Part shown: positions 7,869 through 16,451 of the stretch, one piece after another | Layout: each line of letters begins with the position of its first letter | Numbering within the stretch: position 1 is the first letter of the stretch | From: CAIKMD01 sp035552195 | GTDB lineage: Bacteria; Pseudomonadota; Alphaproteobacteria; ATCC43930; CGMCC-115725 | Length of the DNA stretch: 64,000 nucleotides | Direction: 5' to 3' | Assembly: GCA_035552195.1 (NCBI GenBank) | Contig: DASZLU010000129.1 | Span: forward strand, 3,209-67,208 | Translations under genes and position numbers: made by a program | The notes under the pieces: model-generated | The model's input: the letters and a program-made list of their open reading frames with translations, nothing else | Told to the model about the DNA's origin: nothing | Databases searched by the model: none

Positions 7869-8622
7869 GCACCAGAAGTCCGTCGGCGGAGCGCCAAACC
7901 CACGGACGATCGCTTCCCGTGGGCAATTGAGCGGCATCGAGCGTGTCGATCCATGGCTGCTGAAATTCGCGGCCGAGCTGCAAGCAGAGGCGAACCGTTT
8001 TGACGCTGGCGCAATGCTTCAACAGCTCGAGCATGATATCGCCGCGCAGGTTCTCGCTGTTTCGCACCAACTCGCGCGCTTCGCGCAACAACTGGCGCAG
8101 GCCGACCTCGCTCAGCATCTCCAGCAGCGCACGTTCCGGCGTCGAGAGCAGAGGAGCGTCTTTGCGGTTTTCGAAGGGGTTGACGTGCAGGAGCGCATCG
8201 GGACTCTCTTGGAAGAGCCGATTGCGATGATATTCGGCGGGAAAGCGCGTCGTGAACCACGCCGGGAGATGGCCCGCCTGCCAGCCGGATAGGTGAAGGG
8301 GTGATTGCGCCGCGATCTTGTCGGGCGCGCGATGCCATTCGAGCGCCGATTTACCGCTGATATGCAGTCCTTCGAGGCTGCTTTGCAGGAGAACAATGCT
8401 CGGTCGCAGCGCGGGCGGATCGTTGGGCCGGCAATAAACCCCGCGGGCGAGTCGCTCGAGCCAGCCGGCGCGGACGTAATAGACCGTCAGATCGGCCGAT
8501 ATGCCGAGAGCGGCCAGGTCGTTGGAACCGAGCGGCGTCCCGGGTGCGACATGCGCATAGAGGTTTTTTAGTTTACGCCCTTTAATCGTAGCCAAGATCC
8601 CAAAATCCAGTAGGATCGACAA
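7858..8622 (-). CDS. AbiEi-type (type IV toxin-antitoxin) antitoxin-like protein, orphan
   Basis: The protein has up to 254 residues and an N-terminal winged-helix segment of the AbiEi type: a LAALGISADLTVYYVRAGWL helix-turn-helix followed by the RLARGVYCRP wing near residues 57-68. A longer AbiEi C-terminal domain follows, with HISGKSALEW and LSTPERALLEML. AbiEi proteins are DNA-binding antitoxins that repress their operon and counter the AbiEii nucleotidyltransferase. The usual downstream abiEii toxin gene is absent: this gene ends inside the convergent paoC gene. The exact start is uncertain because the first 15 or so residues do not look conserved. It may be a retained repressor, an anti-addiction antitoxin, or the survivor of a deletion. 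Confidence 0.75.
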   Translation of the reverse strand: MSILLDFGILATIKGRKLKNLYAHVAPGTPLGSNDLAALGISADLTVYYVRAGWLERLARGVYCRPNDPPALRPSIVLLQSSLEGLHISGKSALEWHRAPDKIAAQSPLHLSGWQAGHLPAWFTTRFPAEYHRNRLFQESPDALLHVNPFENRKDAPLLSTPERALLEMLSEVGLRQLLREARELVRNSENLRGDIMLELLKHCASVKTVRLCLQLGREFQQPWIDTLDAAQLPTGSDRPWVWRSADGLLVLKP

Positions 8623-8907
8623 GACCGCGGCAGCGACGAAAGGTGTCGCGTCCGGTGGTTGTCGGCAGCTAAGCTTGGCAAAGTCTACGTTACCGGGCTT
8701 TGGCCAAAACTATGGGAATTCCCAACTTGACGGGACCTTTGCCGTGTCCTGTGCTTCGGCAGAATATTGGTACGGCCGTTGTCCCGAGTGTTCTACCGGA
8801 CCCCGATACCCACTTCGGGCGACGGCATCCGGATAAGATCTTTTTCGGAAAACGCCAGGGAGTGATCTCGATTTTTGCCCCCTGCACACTTGTTTCAGGA
8901 GCAGGCG

Positions 8908-9231
8908 ATGTCGGAGCTTTCCGCCAAAGACCGTCATAAAGCGTCGGCGAAGGGGCGGGTGGCACTTGCCGTTTTCTTGCTGGGTCTTTCCGGCTGTGCC
9001 GCGCCGCCGCCCGATGAGCAAGTGAGCATTGCGAGTGCGGTCGGCACGCCTTTCCTGATTGCTCTCAAAGTTCCCGTCTGTATCGCGACGGTGGCGGTTG
9101 CCGGGCCGGCGGCGGCGCTACAGCAGCTTGCTGCGCCAAACCAAGATGGGCTGCAGCCGGATATCAGGCCGGCGCTCGATGCCGGTATTTATGAGAATTG
9201 CGGCCCGCCATACGTGGTGACGCCGCATTGA
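8908..9231 (+). CDS. small lipoprotein upstream of gspG
   Basis: The 107-residue protein has a lipoprotein signal: VALAVFLLGLSGC with the lipobox cysteine near residue 31. The ATG at 8908 was chosen for its AGGAG at 8898-8902. The mature part has a hydrophobic alanine- and valine-rich segment and no recognised domain. Its stop codon overlaps the start of gspG (TGATG), so it belongs to the secretion operon. By position it might be a pilotin-like or accessory lipoprotein for the secretin, but no sequence feature confirms that. Confidence 0.65.
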   Translation: MSELSAKDRHKASAKGRVALAVFLLGLSGCAAPPPDEQVSIASAVGTPFLIALKVPVCIATVAVAGPAAALQQLAAPNQDGLQPDIRPALDAGIYENCGPPYVVTPH

Positions 9232-9665
9232 TGGGGGTGCGTGACCGGCCCGCCGGGGCGAAACGGCCGAGCGACGGGTTCACCCTGATCGAATTGCTGG
9301 TTGTTCTGGCGATTCTCGGCCTATTGGCGGCGATCGCCGTTCCGCAGGTGCTGAAATATCTCGGTCGCGCGAAAGAAGATGTCGTCAAAGTTCAGGTCGA
9401 AGCGCTCTCCACCAGTCTCGATCTATTCAGGCTCGATATCGGGCGCTACCCGACCGATCAGGAAGGGCTGAACGCCCTCGTGCAAAAGCCGGGCGGCCTC
9501 GATCAATGGAATGGACCCTATGTCACCAAACCCACGAGCCTGATCGATCCCTGGGGCCGGCCTTATGTTTATCGGCAGGCCGATCCGACGGGTAATTATC
9601 TGCTCTATTCGCTCGGGCCCGACGGCAACCGCGGGCCGCCTCCTTCTGCTGGATATACTGGATGA
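9231..9665 (+). CDS. gspG: type II secretion major pseudopilin GspG
   Basis: The 144-residue prepilin has a short basic leader ending in DG, the prepilin-peptidase site before FTLIELLVVLAILG, and Glu at mature position 5. The C-terminal part has the major-pseudopilin features RYPTDQEGLNAL, DPWGRPY and YLLYSLGPDG, the region that binds calcium in GspG. The protein polymerises into the periplasmic pseudopilus that pushes substrates through the secretin. The start at 9231 shares bases with the stop of the lipoprotein gene, and the stop overlaps gspD by 4 bases, so translation is probably coupled across the three genes. Confidence 0.95.
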   Translation: MGVRDRPAGAKRPSDGFTLIELLVVLAILGLLAAIAVPQVLKYLGRAKEDVVKVQVEALSTSLDLFRLDIGRYPTDQEGLNALVQKPGGLDQWNGPYVTKPTSLIDPWGRPYVYRQADPTGNYLLYSLGPDGNRGPPPSAGYTG

Positions 9666-12025
9666 CCCCCAAGCACATGCTTTCGCTCCCGATATCGCGC
9701 CGTTCGAGCTTGTGGCGGCGCAGCGCCGTGATCGCGCTCGCGCTGCTCAGCGCGTCATGCACCGTAAAGCAGGACGCGGGGCCGACACAGCAAAACGAGG
9801 CAGCGAGCTCGTCGGTCGGCCCGGCGCCGGCGGGCCCGGCGCCGCTCGGTGCCGCCGGCCCACGCGCGCCCGAAGTTGCCAATCAAACGCCGGTGCCCCC
9901 GCCTGCGGAAACGCGGCTCGTTCCGGGGACCGGCGTTTTCGTCAAACCGTCATCGTCTTCGCCGGCATCGAGCGGCGATCAAAATCAGGGCGGTGATATC
10001 ACGCTCAATTTCGTCAACGCCGATGTGCGTGAGGTCCTGCCCCGCGTTCTCGGCGACATTCTCCATCTCAACTACACGATCGATCCCAAGGTTCAGGCTA
10101 ACATCACCATTCAGACGAGCCGGCCGCTGCGGCAGCCGGATGTCTTGCCCGTGCTGCAGGAAACGCTGCGTGCCAGCGGCCTGGCGCTGCTTGAGGCGAA
10201 CGGCGTCTACCGCGTGATGAATATCGACGAGGCGGTGCATACCGGTACCGCGCCGGTTACCGTCGGCGGCCGGGCAGGACCGGCACCGTCTTACAACGTG
10301 CAAATTCTGCCGCTGAAATATGTCTCGGCCGCGGATTTGCAGCGCACCTTGCAGCCTTTCGTCCCGAAAGACGCGGTGTTGCAGATCGATCCGACGCGCA
10401 ACGTCGTTATCCTGTCCGGCTCGAACGTCGATCTGTCGACGATCACCGACATGATCAAGGCCTTCGATGTCGATTGGATTGCCGGCATGTCCTTCGGCAT
10501 TGTCGGGCTGCAAACCGCCGACCCGAAAGAGGTGGCCGACCAGCTCGCCACCATTTTCGGTCCGAAAGGCAGCGTGCCTTTGCCGGGGATGCTGAGCTTC
10601 GCGCCGCTCGAGCGCATGAACGCGGTCCTCGTCGTGTCGCCGCAACGCGCTTATGTCGAGCAGGCGCGCACATGGATCGAGCGACTCGATCGCGGCGAGG
10701 CGGACAACCGGCCGAAGATTTTCGAATATCACGTCCAGAACAGCCGCGCGCGCGATGTGGCGCAGGTGCTCACGCAGTTGTTCTCCAACGGCCAGGTGCG
10801 CACGGTTCAGCCGCAAACCGCGCCGGGGACGAAAGCCGCGACGATTGGCGGCTCTGGTTCTGGCGGCTCCAGCGGCTTCAATAGCCTCGGCACGCCCGGC
10901 GGCTCGAGCGCCCCCCCGGGCCTTGGCACCGGTCTTTCCTCGTCGCAGTCCAACGGCATGCTCGGCGCGACGCCGGGGGCGTCGTCCGGCGCGATGCCGA
11001 ACGGCCTCTCGCTCGCCGGTCCCGAGACGACTGCGCAGCAACCGGACGATCGCAGCGGTGCGACGTCGGATATCGATCAGGGTGGGGCGGGGTCGGCGCC
11101 GGGTCAGCTCCAATTACCGCCGATCCGCGTCGTCGCCGACGAAAAGAACAATACGCTCGTGATCTACGCGCGCCCGCGCGACTATCAGATGGTCGAGCAG
11201 GCGCTGAAGCGCATCGATGTCGTTCCGCTGGAAGTGCTGATCGAAGCGACGATTGCCGAAGTGACGCTGGGCAACGATCTGCAATACGGGCTGCAGTATT
11301 TCTTCCATCAGCACGAGAACCAGTTCATCTTCGGCGGGTCGCAGACGCCGATCACCGCGGCGGCCTCGACAATTGCGGGGACGTTCCCAGGCTTCAACTA
11401 CATTCTCGGCAGCGCCAACGCGAATATCGTCCTGAACCTGTTGTCGTCGATCACCAACGTTCACGTGATCTCGTCTCCGCAGCTCCTGGTTCTCGATCAT
11501 CAATCGGCGTCGCTGCTTGTCGGTGCGGCGATACCGATTCCGACCGCGCAGATCCAAAGCACGATCACGACGGGCGCGCCGATCGTCAACACGGTGCAAT
11601 ATGTCGATACCGGCGTGATCCTGAAAGTAACGCCGCTGGTCAACGCCAACGGCCAGGTCACCCTCGATGTCGGCCAGGAAGTGAGCGAAGTCGCCACGAC
11701 GACCGCGCAAACCTCATCGACTAGTACTTTCGGACCGACCATCACCGAGCGCCGGCTGCAGAGCAGCGTCACGGTTCAGGACGGCGAAACGGTCGCGCTC
11801 GGCGGCCTCATCCAGGACACCAACAGCAACACCAAGAACGGGATTCCGCTGCTGTCGGACATTCCGGTGATCGGCGCGGCGTTCGGCACCACCGATAAAA
11901 ACGTGCAACGCACGGAACTGCTGATCCTGCTGTCGCCTAAGATCATTCACAACGCTGCGGATGCACGCGCCGCGACGGAAGAGCTGCGCAGCCGGCTGCA
12001 TACTCTGCAGATCCGCGCTCCCTAA
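9662..12025 (+). CDS. gspD: type II secretion secretin GspD
   Basis: The 787-residue protein forms the outer-membrane channel. It has a lipoprotein-type signal (ALLSASC, cysteine at residue 33), a proline-rich spacer, an N0 domain starting ITLNFVNADVREVLPRVLG near 116, repeated N domains with PLKYVSAADLQRTL and ERMNAVLVV, and a glycine/serine-rich linker of about 80 residues near 390-470. The secretin core follows, with VLIEATIAEVTLG, SPQLLVLD, VDTGVILKVTP, GETVALGGLIQD and the C-terminal ELLILLSPKII. The lipid anchor on the secretin itself is not the classic arrangement with a separate pilotin but occurs in some lineages. It overlaps gspG by 4 bases and precedes gspK by 14 bases. Confidence 0.95.
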   Translation: MTPKHMLSLPISRRSSLWRRSAVIALALLSASCTVKQDAGPTQQNEAASSSVGPAPAGPAPLGAAGPRAPEVANQTPVPPPAETRLVPGTGVFVKPSSSSPASSGDQNQGGDITLNFVNADVREVLPRVLGDILHLNYTIDPKVQANITIQTSRPLRQPDVLPVLQETLRASGLALLEANGVYRVMNIDEAVHTGTAPVTVGGRAGPAPSYNVQILPLKYVSAADLQRTLQPFVPKDAVLQIDPTRNVVILSGSNVDLSTITDMIKAFDVDWIAGMSFGIVGLQTADPKEVADQLATIFGPKGSVPLPGMLSFAPLERMNAVLVVSPQRAYVEQARTWIERLDRGEADNRPKIFEYHVQNSRARDVAQVLTQLFSNGQVRTVQPQTAPGTKAATIGGSGSGGSSGFNSLGTPGGSSAPPGLGTGLSSSQSNGMLGATPGASSGAMPNGLSLAGPETTAQQPDDRSGATSDIDQGGAGSAPGQLQLPPIRVVADEKNNTLVIYARPRDYQMVEQALKRIDVVPLEVLIEATIAEVTLGNDLQYGLQYFFHQHENQFIFGGSQTPITAAASTIAGTFPGFNYILGSANANIVLNLLSSITNVHVISSPQLLVLDHQSASLLVGAAIPIPTAQIQSTITTGAPIVNTVQYVDTGVILKVTPLVNANGQVTLDVGQEVSEVATTTAQTSSTSTFGPTITERRLQSSVTVQDGETVALGGLIQDTNSNTKNGIPLLSDIPVIGAAFGTTDKNVQRTELLILLSPKIIHNAADARAATEELRSRLHTLQIRAP

Positions 12026-12039
12026 CCCGCGGCGCGTTC

Positions 12040-12996
12040 GTGGCTCCGCTCGAGGTTGGTCGCGAGGATGGCTGCGGAGCGGCAAACGGCGGCCGCGATC
12101 GCGGTTTCGCGCTGATCCTGGTGATCTGGACGCTTGCCCTATTGGCGTTGCTCGGCGCCGAGGTTGCGGCTGATTCGCGCAGCGCGGCGGTGGTCTCGCG
12201 TAACCGCTTCGATCTCGCGCAGCTGCAAGCGAGCGCCGATGCCGGAGTCTCTCTTGCCGTCATGGGATTGCTCGATCCCGTCGTGACCACGCGCTGGGAG
12301 GCGGATGGCAGCGTCTATGAGCGCCAATATGCGGGACAAAATCTCGCCATCACCATCGCCGACGAAGGTGGCAAAATCGATGTGAATGCCGCACCGATCG
12401 AACTGATCGCCGGATTGCTGAACGAATTCGGCGCCGATCGCGATCAGCAAGCGCTGATCACTGAAGCGATCCGCGATCGGCGCGCGCAATTCGCGGCGGC
12501 GACGGCACCGATCTCGTCGAATACCGGCCGGCTCTTCGGCCAATCGCATATCATCGATCTCGCGCAGCTCGCCTTTGCCGATGTGTCGGAGTTGCGGCTG
12601 CTTCCCGGTATGACGCGTTCGCTCTATCAGAATCTCGAGCCCGAGATCACGGTCTACTCGCAGAATCCGACGCTTAATCCGATGACGGCCTCGCGTCCGA
12701 CTTTGTTGGCGATCCCCGGCACCGGAGCGGGCGATGCCGACGCCGTGATCGCGTCGCGCAGCGGCGGCGCGACGCAGCTCGACGCGGCGACGTTGTCGAA
12801 GTTCGCGATCTATGCGCGCGTCGACACGCTGCACGTCGTGGGCATCACGGTGCGGGCCAAGGCCGCGAATGGGGCATCCTTTACCCGGCTCGCAGTTGTC
12901 GTGGTATCGCCCGACCGGCCGTTGGATCAAACCCGCATCTTGCGCTGGGAACAGCCGTCCGATTTGTCGGCCAGCGACGAGATATCCCAGCGTTAG
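12040..12996 (+). CDS. gspK: type II secretion minor pseudopilin GspK
   Basis: The 318-residue protein starts at a GTG. It has a prepilin-type N-terminus, GFALILVIWTLALLALLG, in which the mature fifth residue is not Glu, as is characteristic of GspK. The large periplasmic domain includes GGKIDVNAAP and a helix-hairpin-helix-like LRLLPGMT, both typical of GspK. GspK caps the pseudopilus tip together with GspI and GspJ. It is the last gene of the plus-strand arm and converges on the GspC-like gene with 3 bases between stops. Confidence 0.9.
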   Translation: MAPLEVGREDGCGAANGGRDRGFALILVIWTLALLALLGAEVAADSRSAAVVSRNRFDLAQLQASADAGVSLAVMGLLDPVVTTRWEADGSVYERQYAGQNLAITIADEGGKIDVNAAPIELIAGLLNEFGADRDQQALITEAIRDRRAQFAAATAPISSNTGRLFGQSHIIDLAQLAFADVSELRLLPGMTRSLYQNLEPEITVYSQNPTLNPMTASRPTLLAIPGTGAGDADAVIASRSGGATQLDAATLSKFAIYARVDTLHVVGITVRAKAANGASFTRLAVVVVSPDRPLDQTRILRWEQPSDLSASDEISQR

Positions 12997-12999
12997 CCG

Positions 13000-13512
13000 C
13001 TATTCCGCCGGCAAGCGCGGCCGCGCCGCCACCGCGGGCGGCGGCGCTTTCGACGCGAGCTTCAATTCGTGCTCGTTGATGCCGTCGCGAACGACGACGC
13101 GATCGGGATAGATCGAGGTGATGGTCCAGCCTTCAAGGACCTGGCCTTCCTGGATATGGGCGACGGTTTGTGGCTTGCCGTGCAGCACCATCGCCTCGCG
13201 CGATTGCGGGGTGATAATGATCCCGGTCAGTACGAAAGACGACCAGGCTCCGGCCGTGTCGCCGGTACGCTGCAGCGGCTTGCGATCGGGGGAGAAGAGC
13301 GGGCGTTCGGTGACGACCGCGAAGCGCTGCGCGGGTGGCAGCGTGAACGATGCCGGCGTGCTCGCCGCCGGCGTCTTGGCGGGGGTCGGCGCCGGTGGTT
13401 CCTGCATGACCGGCGCAGCGGTGAGTTCACTCGCCGCGATCGCGCCCAGGCCAAGGCAGAGCGCGCCAAGAACGATACCGACCATATGCTGGGGAGAAAG
13501 CCTTATCGCCAT
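13000..13512 (-). CDS. GspC/GspN-like type II secretion inner-membrane protein
   Basis: The 170-residue protein has one N-terminal membrane helix (about residues 10-28), a proline/alanine-rich periplasmic spacer, then FAVVTERPLFSPDRKP and a small beta domain with FVLTGIIIT and EGWTITSIYPDRVVVRDG. This layout matches the homology-region (HR) domain of GspC, which links the inner-membrane platform to GspD, but the C-terminal PDZ domain of full GspC is missing; such short forms are often labelled GspN in alphaproteobacteria. It is the last gene of the minus-strand arm, 3 bases after gspM. Confidence 0.7.
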   Translation of the reverse strand: MAIRLSPQHMVGIVLGALCLGLGAIAASELTAAPVMQEPPAPTPAKTPAASTPASFTLPPAQRFAVVTERPLFSPDRKPLQRTGDTAGAWSSFVLTGIIITPQSREAMVLHGKPQTVAHIQEGQVLEGWTITSIYPDRVVVRDGINEHELKLASKAPPPAVAARPRLPAE

Positions 13513-13515
13513 GGA

Positions 13516-14097
13516 TCAGCCGCCCCCATGCGCATAACCATAGACATCGAACTGGATGTCGATCATGTCGCCATTGCCCGGATTGTCGCGATCGCGAAGG
13601 GCCATCGGCCGTACCTGCAGGGTGACGTTGTCGATGAAAAGCGACGGCGACTGTGCCTCGAGATCGTGAAAGATCGATAGCAAGCCGGCGGTACCGGCGG
13701 ATATTTGATTGCGGATGGCGATCCGTTTCAGCTTCCCCGCTGCCTCGGCGGGCAGGACCTGGCTGCTTCTCAACTCGGCCCTTGCCGCATTCGCCAGTGT
13801 CTTGACCCGGTTCTGAATCTGCGCCGCGATAAGCGTGTCGCTGGTTCCTTCGAGGAAACCGTCCGCCGCGGCTTGCTGTTGCTGTAACGCCGTGAGCTCG
13901 CGTTGGCGTAAAGGCAATTCTTGCGCCGCTCGCCGATAACGCAGCAGCGCGTCTTGGCGTTGCGCGAGGGTCGCGCGATCGGCGGCATAGGTATCGACAA
14001 GGGGTTGAGCGACGGCGTAATAAATTACCGCAGCGATGACGACGAGAATCGCAATGGCAAGCGTGCGCTGGAAAGGGGGCGATAAATGTTGATTCAT
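13516..14097 (-). CDS. gspM: type II secretion protein GspM
   Basis: The 193-residue protein has a single N-terminal membrane helix (LAIAILVVIAAVIYYAVA, about 13-30), a following coiled-coil region rich in Gln, Arg and Leu (about 38-75) and a C-terminal ferredoxin-like domain. It fits the T2SSM_b type of GspM, which partners GspL and helps seat the ATPase. Its ATG overlaps the stop of the truncated gspL by 4 bases. The protein looks intact although its partner is truncated. Confidence 0.8.
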   Translation of the reverse strand: MNQHLSPPFQRTLAIAILVVIAAVIYYAVAQPLVDTYAADRATLAQRQDALLRYRRAAQELPLRQRELTALQQQQAAADGFLEGTSDTLIAAQIQNRVKTLANAARAELRSSQVLPAEAAGKLKRIAIRNQISAGTAGLLSIFHDLEAQSPSLFIDNVTLQVRPMALRDRDNPGNGDMIDIQFDVYGYAHGGG

Positions 14098-14330
14098 GGC
14101 GCGCCTCGTTCGGCGACACGTGCACCGATATCGAAGCGATACGCAAAATAGATCTCGCTCGGCTTGAAGGGCACTAGACGCTCGGATTCGAAGCCGATGA
14201 CTTGCGCAAGCTTGCGCTCCGCGGCGAGCGGAAGTAATGCGGTCGGGCGTAAAGCACGGCGTGCATCGAGCTGGCCCCGATTGCCGCCGACTTTCTTACG
14301 TTGCGAGAAAAGGGGACGGGTCAACGTCAT
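14094..14330 (-). pseudogene. gspL: gspL remnant (78 codons)
   Basis: The open frame keeps both natural junctions: its ATG overlaps the gspJ stop and its stop overlaps the gspM start. It encodes only 78 residues, whereas GspL proteins are usually 350-500. The middle part, LLPLAAERKLAQVIGFESER followed by PFKPSEIYFAYRFD, is the GspL/PilM-type cytoplasmic segment that normally sits well inside the protein. The sequences on each side are short, and the membrane helix and periplasmic domain are gone. Large internal deletions, probably in frame, are the simplest reading. Without these parts it cannot anchor GspE to the membrane in the usual way. Confidence 0.75.
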
Positions 14331-14965
14331 GGGGCTGCAGTCTCGATCAGCCGCGGAGCGACAATCAGATCAGGCACGCGCATGCCGTTCGCGAGGGTCA
14401 GGCGCATGCGAATAAGCTGCGGCAGGGCATCCCGTTCCGACCACTGATCCAGCCAGGCCGGCGGCTGGTTCGGCCCCGGCACCCCGAAATAGGCAAAGGT
14501 AAGACTACGCACTTGATCGATCAAAATCGACGGTTGAAGCATATCGGGTTGCGACGCGATCGGACCGCGTGGTACGCCCTGCCACGACACGATGAGCCGC
14601 CCCCCGCCTTTCCCCGGCTCGAGCGCGAGATGGAGCAACTGAAAGCCACCGATCGCGAGATAGGCCGGCGGCAAGGCGACAAAGCTCAACGCATGCGGCT
14701 GGCCGTCGAAATTCAGCGCTTGCGACGCGTCATTTCCCGTAGGCAGCGGCTCGGCGGCGGCGACGGCGCGCTGCATGAAATCATAGGCGGTGGCAATTTG
14801 TGCCGGCCGATCGATATTCGCGCTCACCGTGCTGGCGGCGCGGATTCCGATGCCGAAGGCTTGGTACAGGCCGACGGTCAGCAAGGCGATCAGGGTAATC
14901 GCGACCAGCAGCTCGACCAGGGTGAAGCCTTCAATGTTTCGGCGGCGATCGGCGCGCATCGTCAT
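14327..14965 (-). CDS. gspJ: type II secretion minor pseudopilin GspJ
   Basis: The 212-residue prepilin-like protein has a leader ending in EG before FTLVELLVAITLIALLTVG, with Glu at mature position 5. The length and the C-terminal beta-rich region (LLHLALEPG, SLTFAYFG) fit GspJ, a component of the pseudopilus tip complex with GspI and GspK. It overlaps gspI by 4 bases upstream and the gspL remnant by 4 bases downstream. Confidence 0.85.
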   Translation of the reverse strand: MTMRADRRRNIEGFTLVELLVAITLIALLTVGLYQAFGIGIRAASTVSANIDRPAQIATAYDFMQRAVAAAEPLPTGNDASQALNFDGQPHALSFVALPPAYLAIGGFQLLHLALEPGKGGGRLIVSWQGVPRGPIASQPDMLQPSILIDQVRSLTFAYFGVPGPNQPPAWLDQWSERDALPQLIRMRLTLANGMRVPDLIVAPRLIETAAP

Positions 14966-15378
14966 GGCGATGTTGCCGCGGTTTGCGTCGGCCCCAGGCG
15001 AAGGGTGCGGATCGCGACCTTTTCAGGCTTCGCGCCTTCCGGCCAATCCACGGTGACGGTGATTTCGTAAGCCGCGACCGGCAGCGCAGCCTCGTTGGCG
15101 AGCTCTCCGCTCGAATACGGATGTATTGTGGTGGTCACGTGGTAGCGGCCATCCTGATGCTCGACGCTCGTCGCTGCATCGAGGGGCGTCTGCGCGCCGA
15201 TGGTCTCGAGCGTCGATTGCGCGATCAGCGTCGCCTCGGTAAGGCCGCCGCTACGCGTGGTGGTCGCCAGTCCGGCCGAGAAGCCGCGCAGCAGCGGCAG
15301 CAATAGCAGCGCCGCGATCGTGGTCGCGACCAAGACCTCGATCAACGTAAAGCCGCTCTCGTCACCGTGCCGCGGCAT
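14962..15378 (-). CDS. gspI: type II secretion minor pseudopilin GspI
   Basis: The 138-residue prepilin has the cleavage site SG before FTLIEVLVATTIAALLLLPL, with Glu at mature position 5. Size and order (gspH-gspI-gspJ) fit GspI, the core of the pseudopilus tip. The start overlaps the end of gspH by 17 bases, an unusually long overlap within this operon. Confidence 0.85.
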   Translation of the reverse strand: MPRHGDESGFTLIEVLVATTIAALLLLPLLRGFSAGLATTTRSGGLTEATLIAQSTLETIGAQTPLDAATSVEHQDGRYHVTTTIHPYSSGELANEAALPVAAYEITVTVDWPEGAKPEKVAIRTLRLGPTQTAATSP

Positions 15379-15829
15379 CGGCTCCCTCGGCGATCGAGAC
15401 GCGGCCCGTCAGCCAATCGACCAGCACCTGGCTGCGTGTCTTGCCGCTCGCGAGCAACACGCCGCCGCCGGTCGAACTGCCGTCGGCGAAGAATTGGATA
15501 CGGCCCTGGCTGGCACTCTCCTGATCCGCGGTGGTGGTGACGAGCGCGAGTTGGATGCCGCGCGGCAATTGGGCCGGCGCGGCTTGTCCGGCGCGGAAGG
15601 CGCCGTTCGCCGTGTTGATGATGAAGGCCTCGGTCTGGCCCCTGGTCATGGCGAGGCTGCGCGTGTTGCGCAGAGCGGCAGCGACTTCGTGGGCCGCGGT
15701 TCGCAGCGTGGCCTTTTCTTCTGCGCCGGTGAGACGCGGCAAGGCGAGCCCGACGATCAGCGCGGCGATGGTCAAGACGACCAGCATCTCGATTAGGGTG
15801 AAGCCGCGCTGGGCGATGGGGCGGGGCAT
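15362..15829 (-). CDS. gspH: type II secretion minor pseudopilin GspH
   Basis: The 155-residue prepilin begins with a short leader and the RG site before FTLIEMLVVLTIAALIVGLA, with Glu at mature position 5. The segment LRTAAHEVAAALRNTRSLAM is typical of GspH. The protein joins the pseudopilus shaft to the tip complex. It starts 10 bases after the gspE/gspF deletion remnant and is otherwise intact. Confidence 0.85.
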   Translation of the reverse strand: MPRPIAQRGFTLIEMLVVLTIAALIVGLALPRLTGAEEKATLRTAAHEVAAALRNTRSLAMTRGQTEAFIINTANGAFRAGQAAPAQLPRGIQLALVTTTADQESASQGRIQFFADGSSTGGGVLLASGKTRSQVLVDWLTGRVSIAEGADAAAR

Positions 15830-15839
15830 TATCGCAACC

Positions 15840-16166
15840 TCACAGCGCCAGATCGTAAACGCTGAGGATCGCGGGTCACGATCGAGCCCATGACGATCGC
15901 GACGACAATGCCAAGTGCGATGGTAACGTCCGGCGCCAGCAACGCCGGCAGCCGTTCGATGCTGCGGCGAGGCCGACTTTCACCGGCAGCGCTTCCGGCC
16001 GCTGGTTACAGCTTGTTTGAAGGCGATTAACCCGATCGCTAGCGGCATGATCGAGCTTGCCGCTCGTGACCAATCGCGATGCGACCGCGCCTTCGAAGGC
16101 AGGACGTTCGAGAGCTTCCATCACGCCGGCGTCCTTGTCGCCCGTTGAGGGAGCCAGCACACGCAA
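15840..16166 (-). pseudogene. gspE-gspF deletion fusion remnant
   Basis: The first roughly 65 codons read as the N-terminal domain of a GspE ATPase, with the pattern RLVTSGKLDHAASDRVNRLQ and EALPVKVGL. A frame change then leads straight into the last 35 residues of a GspF-type platform protein, LPALLAPDVTIALG and IVVAIVMGSIVT, and after one extra C (near 15877) ILSVYDLAL and a TGA at 15840-15842. All nucleotide-binding motifs of GspE and most of GspF are missing. The simplest reading is one large deletion joining the 5' end of gspE to the 3' end of gspF, followed by a frameshift. It sits in the expected place upstream of gspH. Confidence 0.75.
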
Positions 16167-16451
16167 TGTGTGATGACCAACCGCGGCAAAAATAAGGCGG
16201 TCGCCCCAAGTGTTGCTCCAGAAATAAGGCTACGTCAATTTGGTTTTTTATTTGGATATGTAGTAAAGCGGTGCGCTATTACTCGTCGAGACACTATTTC
16301 GTCGCTTTTGCCCTTGTTCGATCATAAAGTTGTGGCGAATGGTGACACAAATTTCACCTATCAAAAAACGGCGCATCGTCACGTCATCGGCGAAAGCTAC
16401 TTCATAGTTCTCGCGGCGATGCCGTCAAAACATCTCAGGGAGTACACGCAT

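Noticed and set aside
9950..11113. 387-codon minus-strand open frame within gspD
   Set aside because: Arg-rich shadow of the secretin gene.
16170..16451. 94-codon N-terminal extension of the secreted propeller-like protein
   Set aside because: It would place the signal peptide inside the protein; the ATG at 16452 has its own ribosome site and a normal leader.
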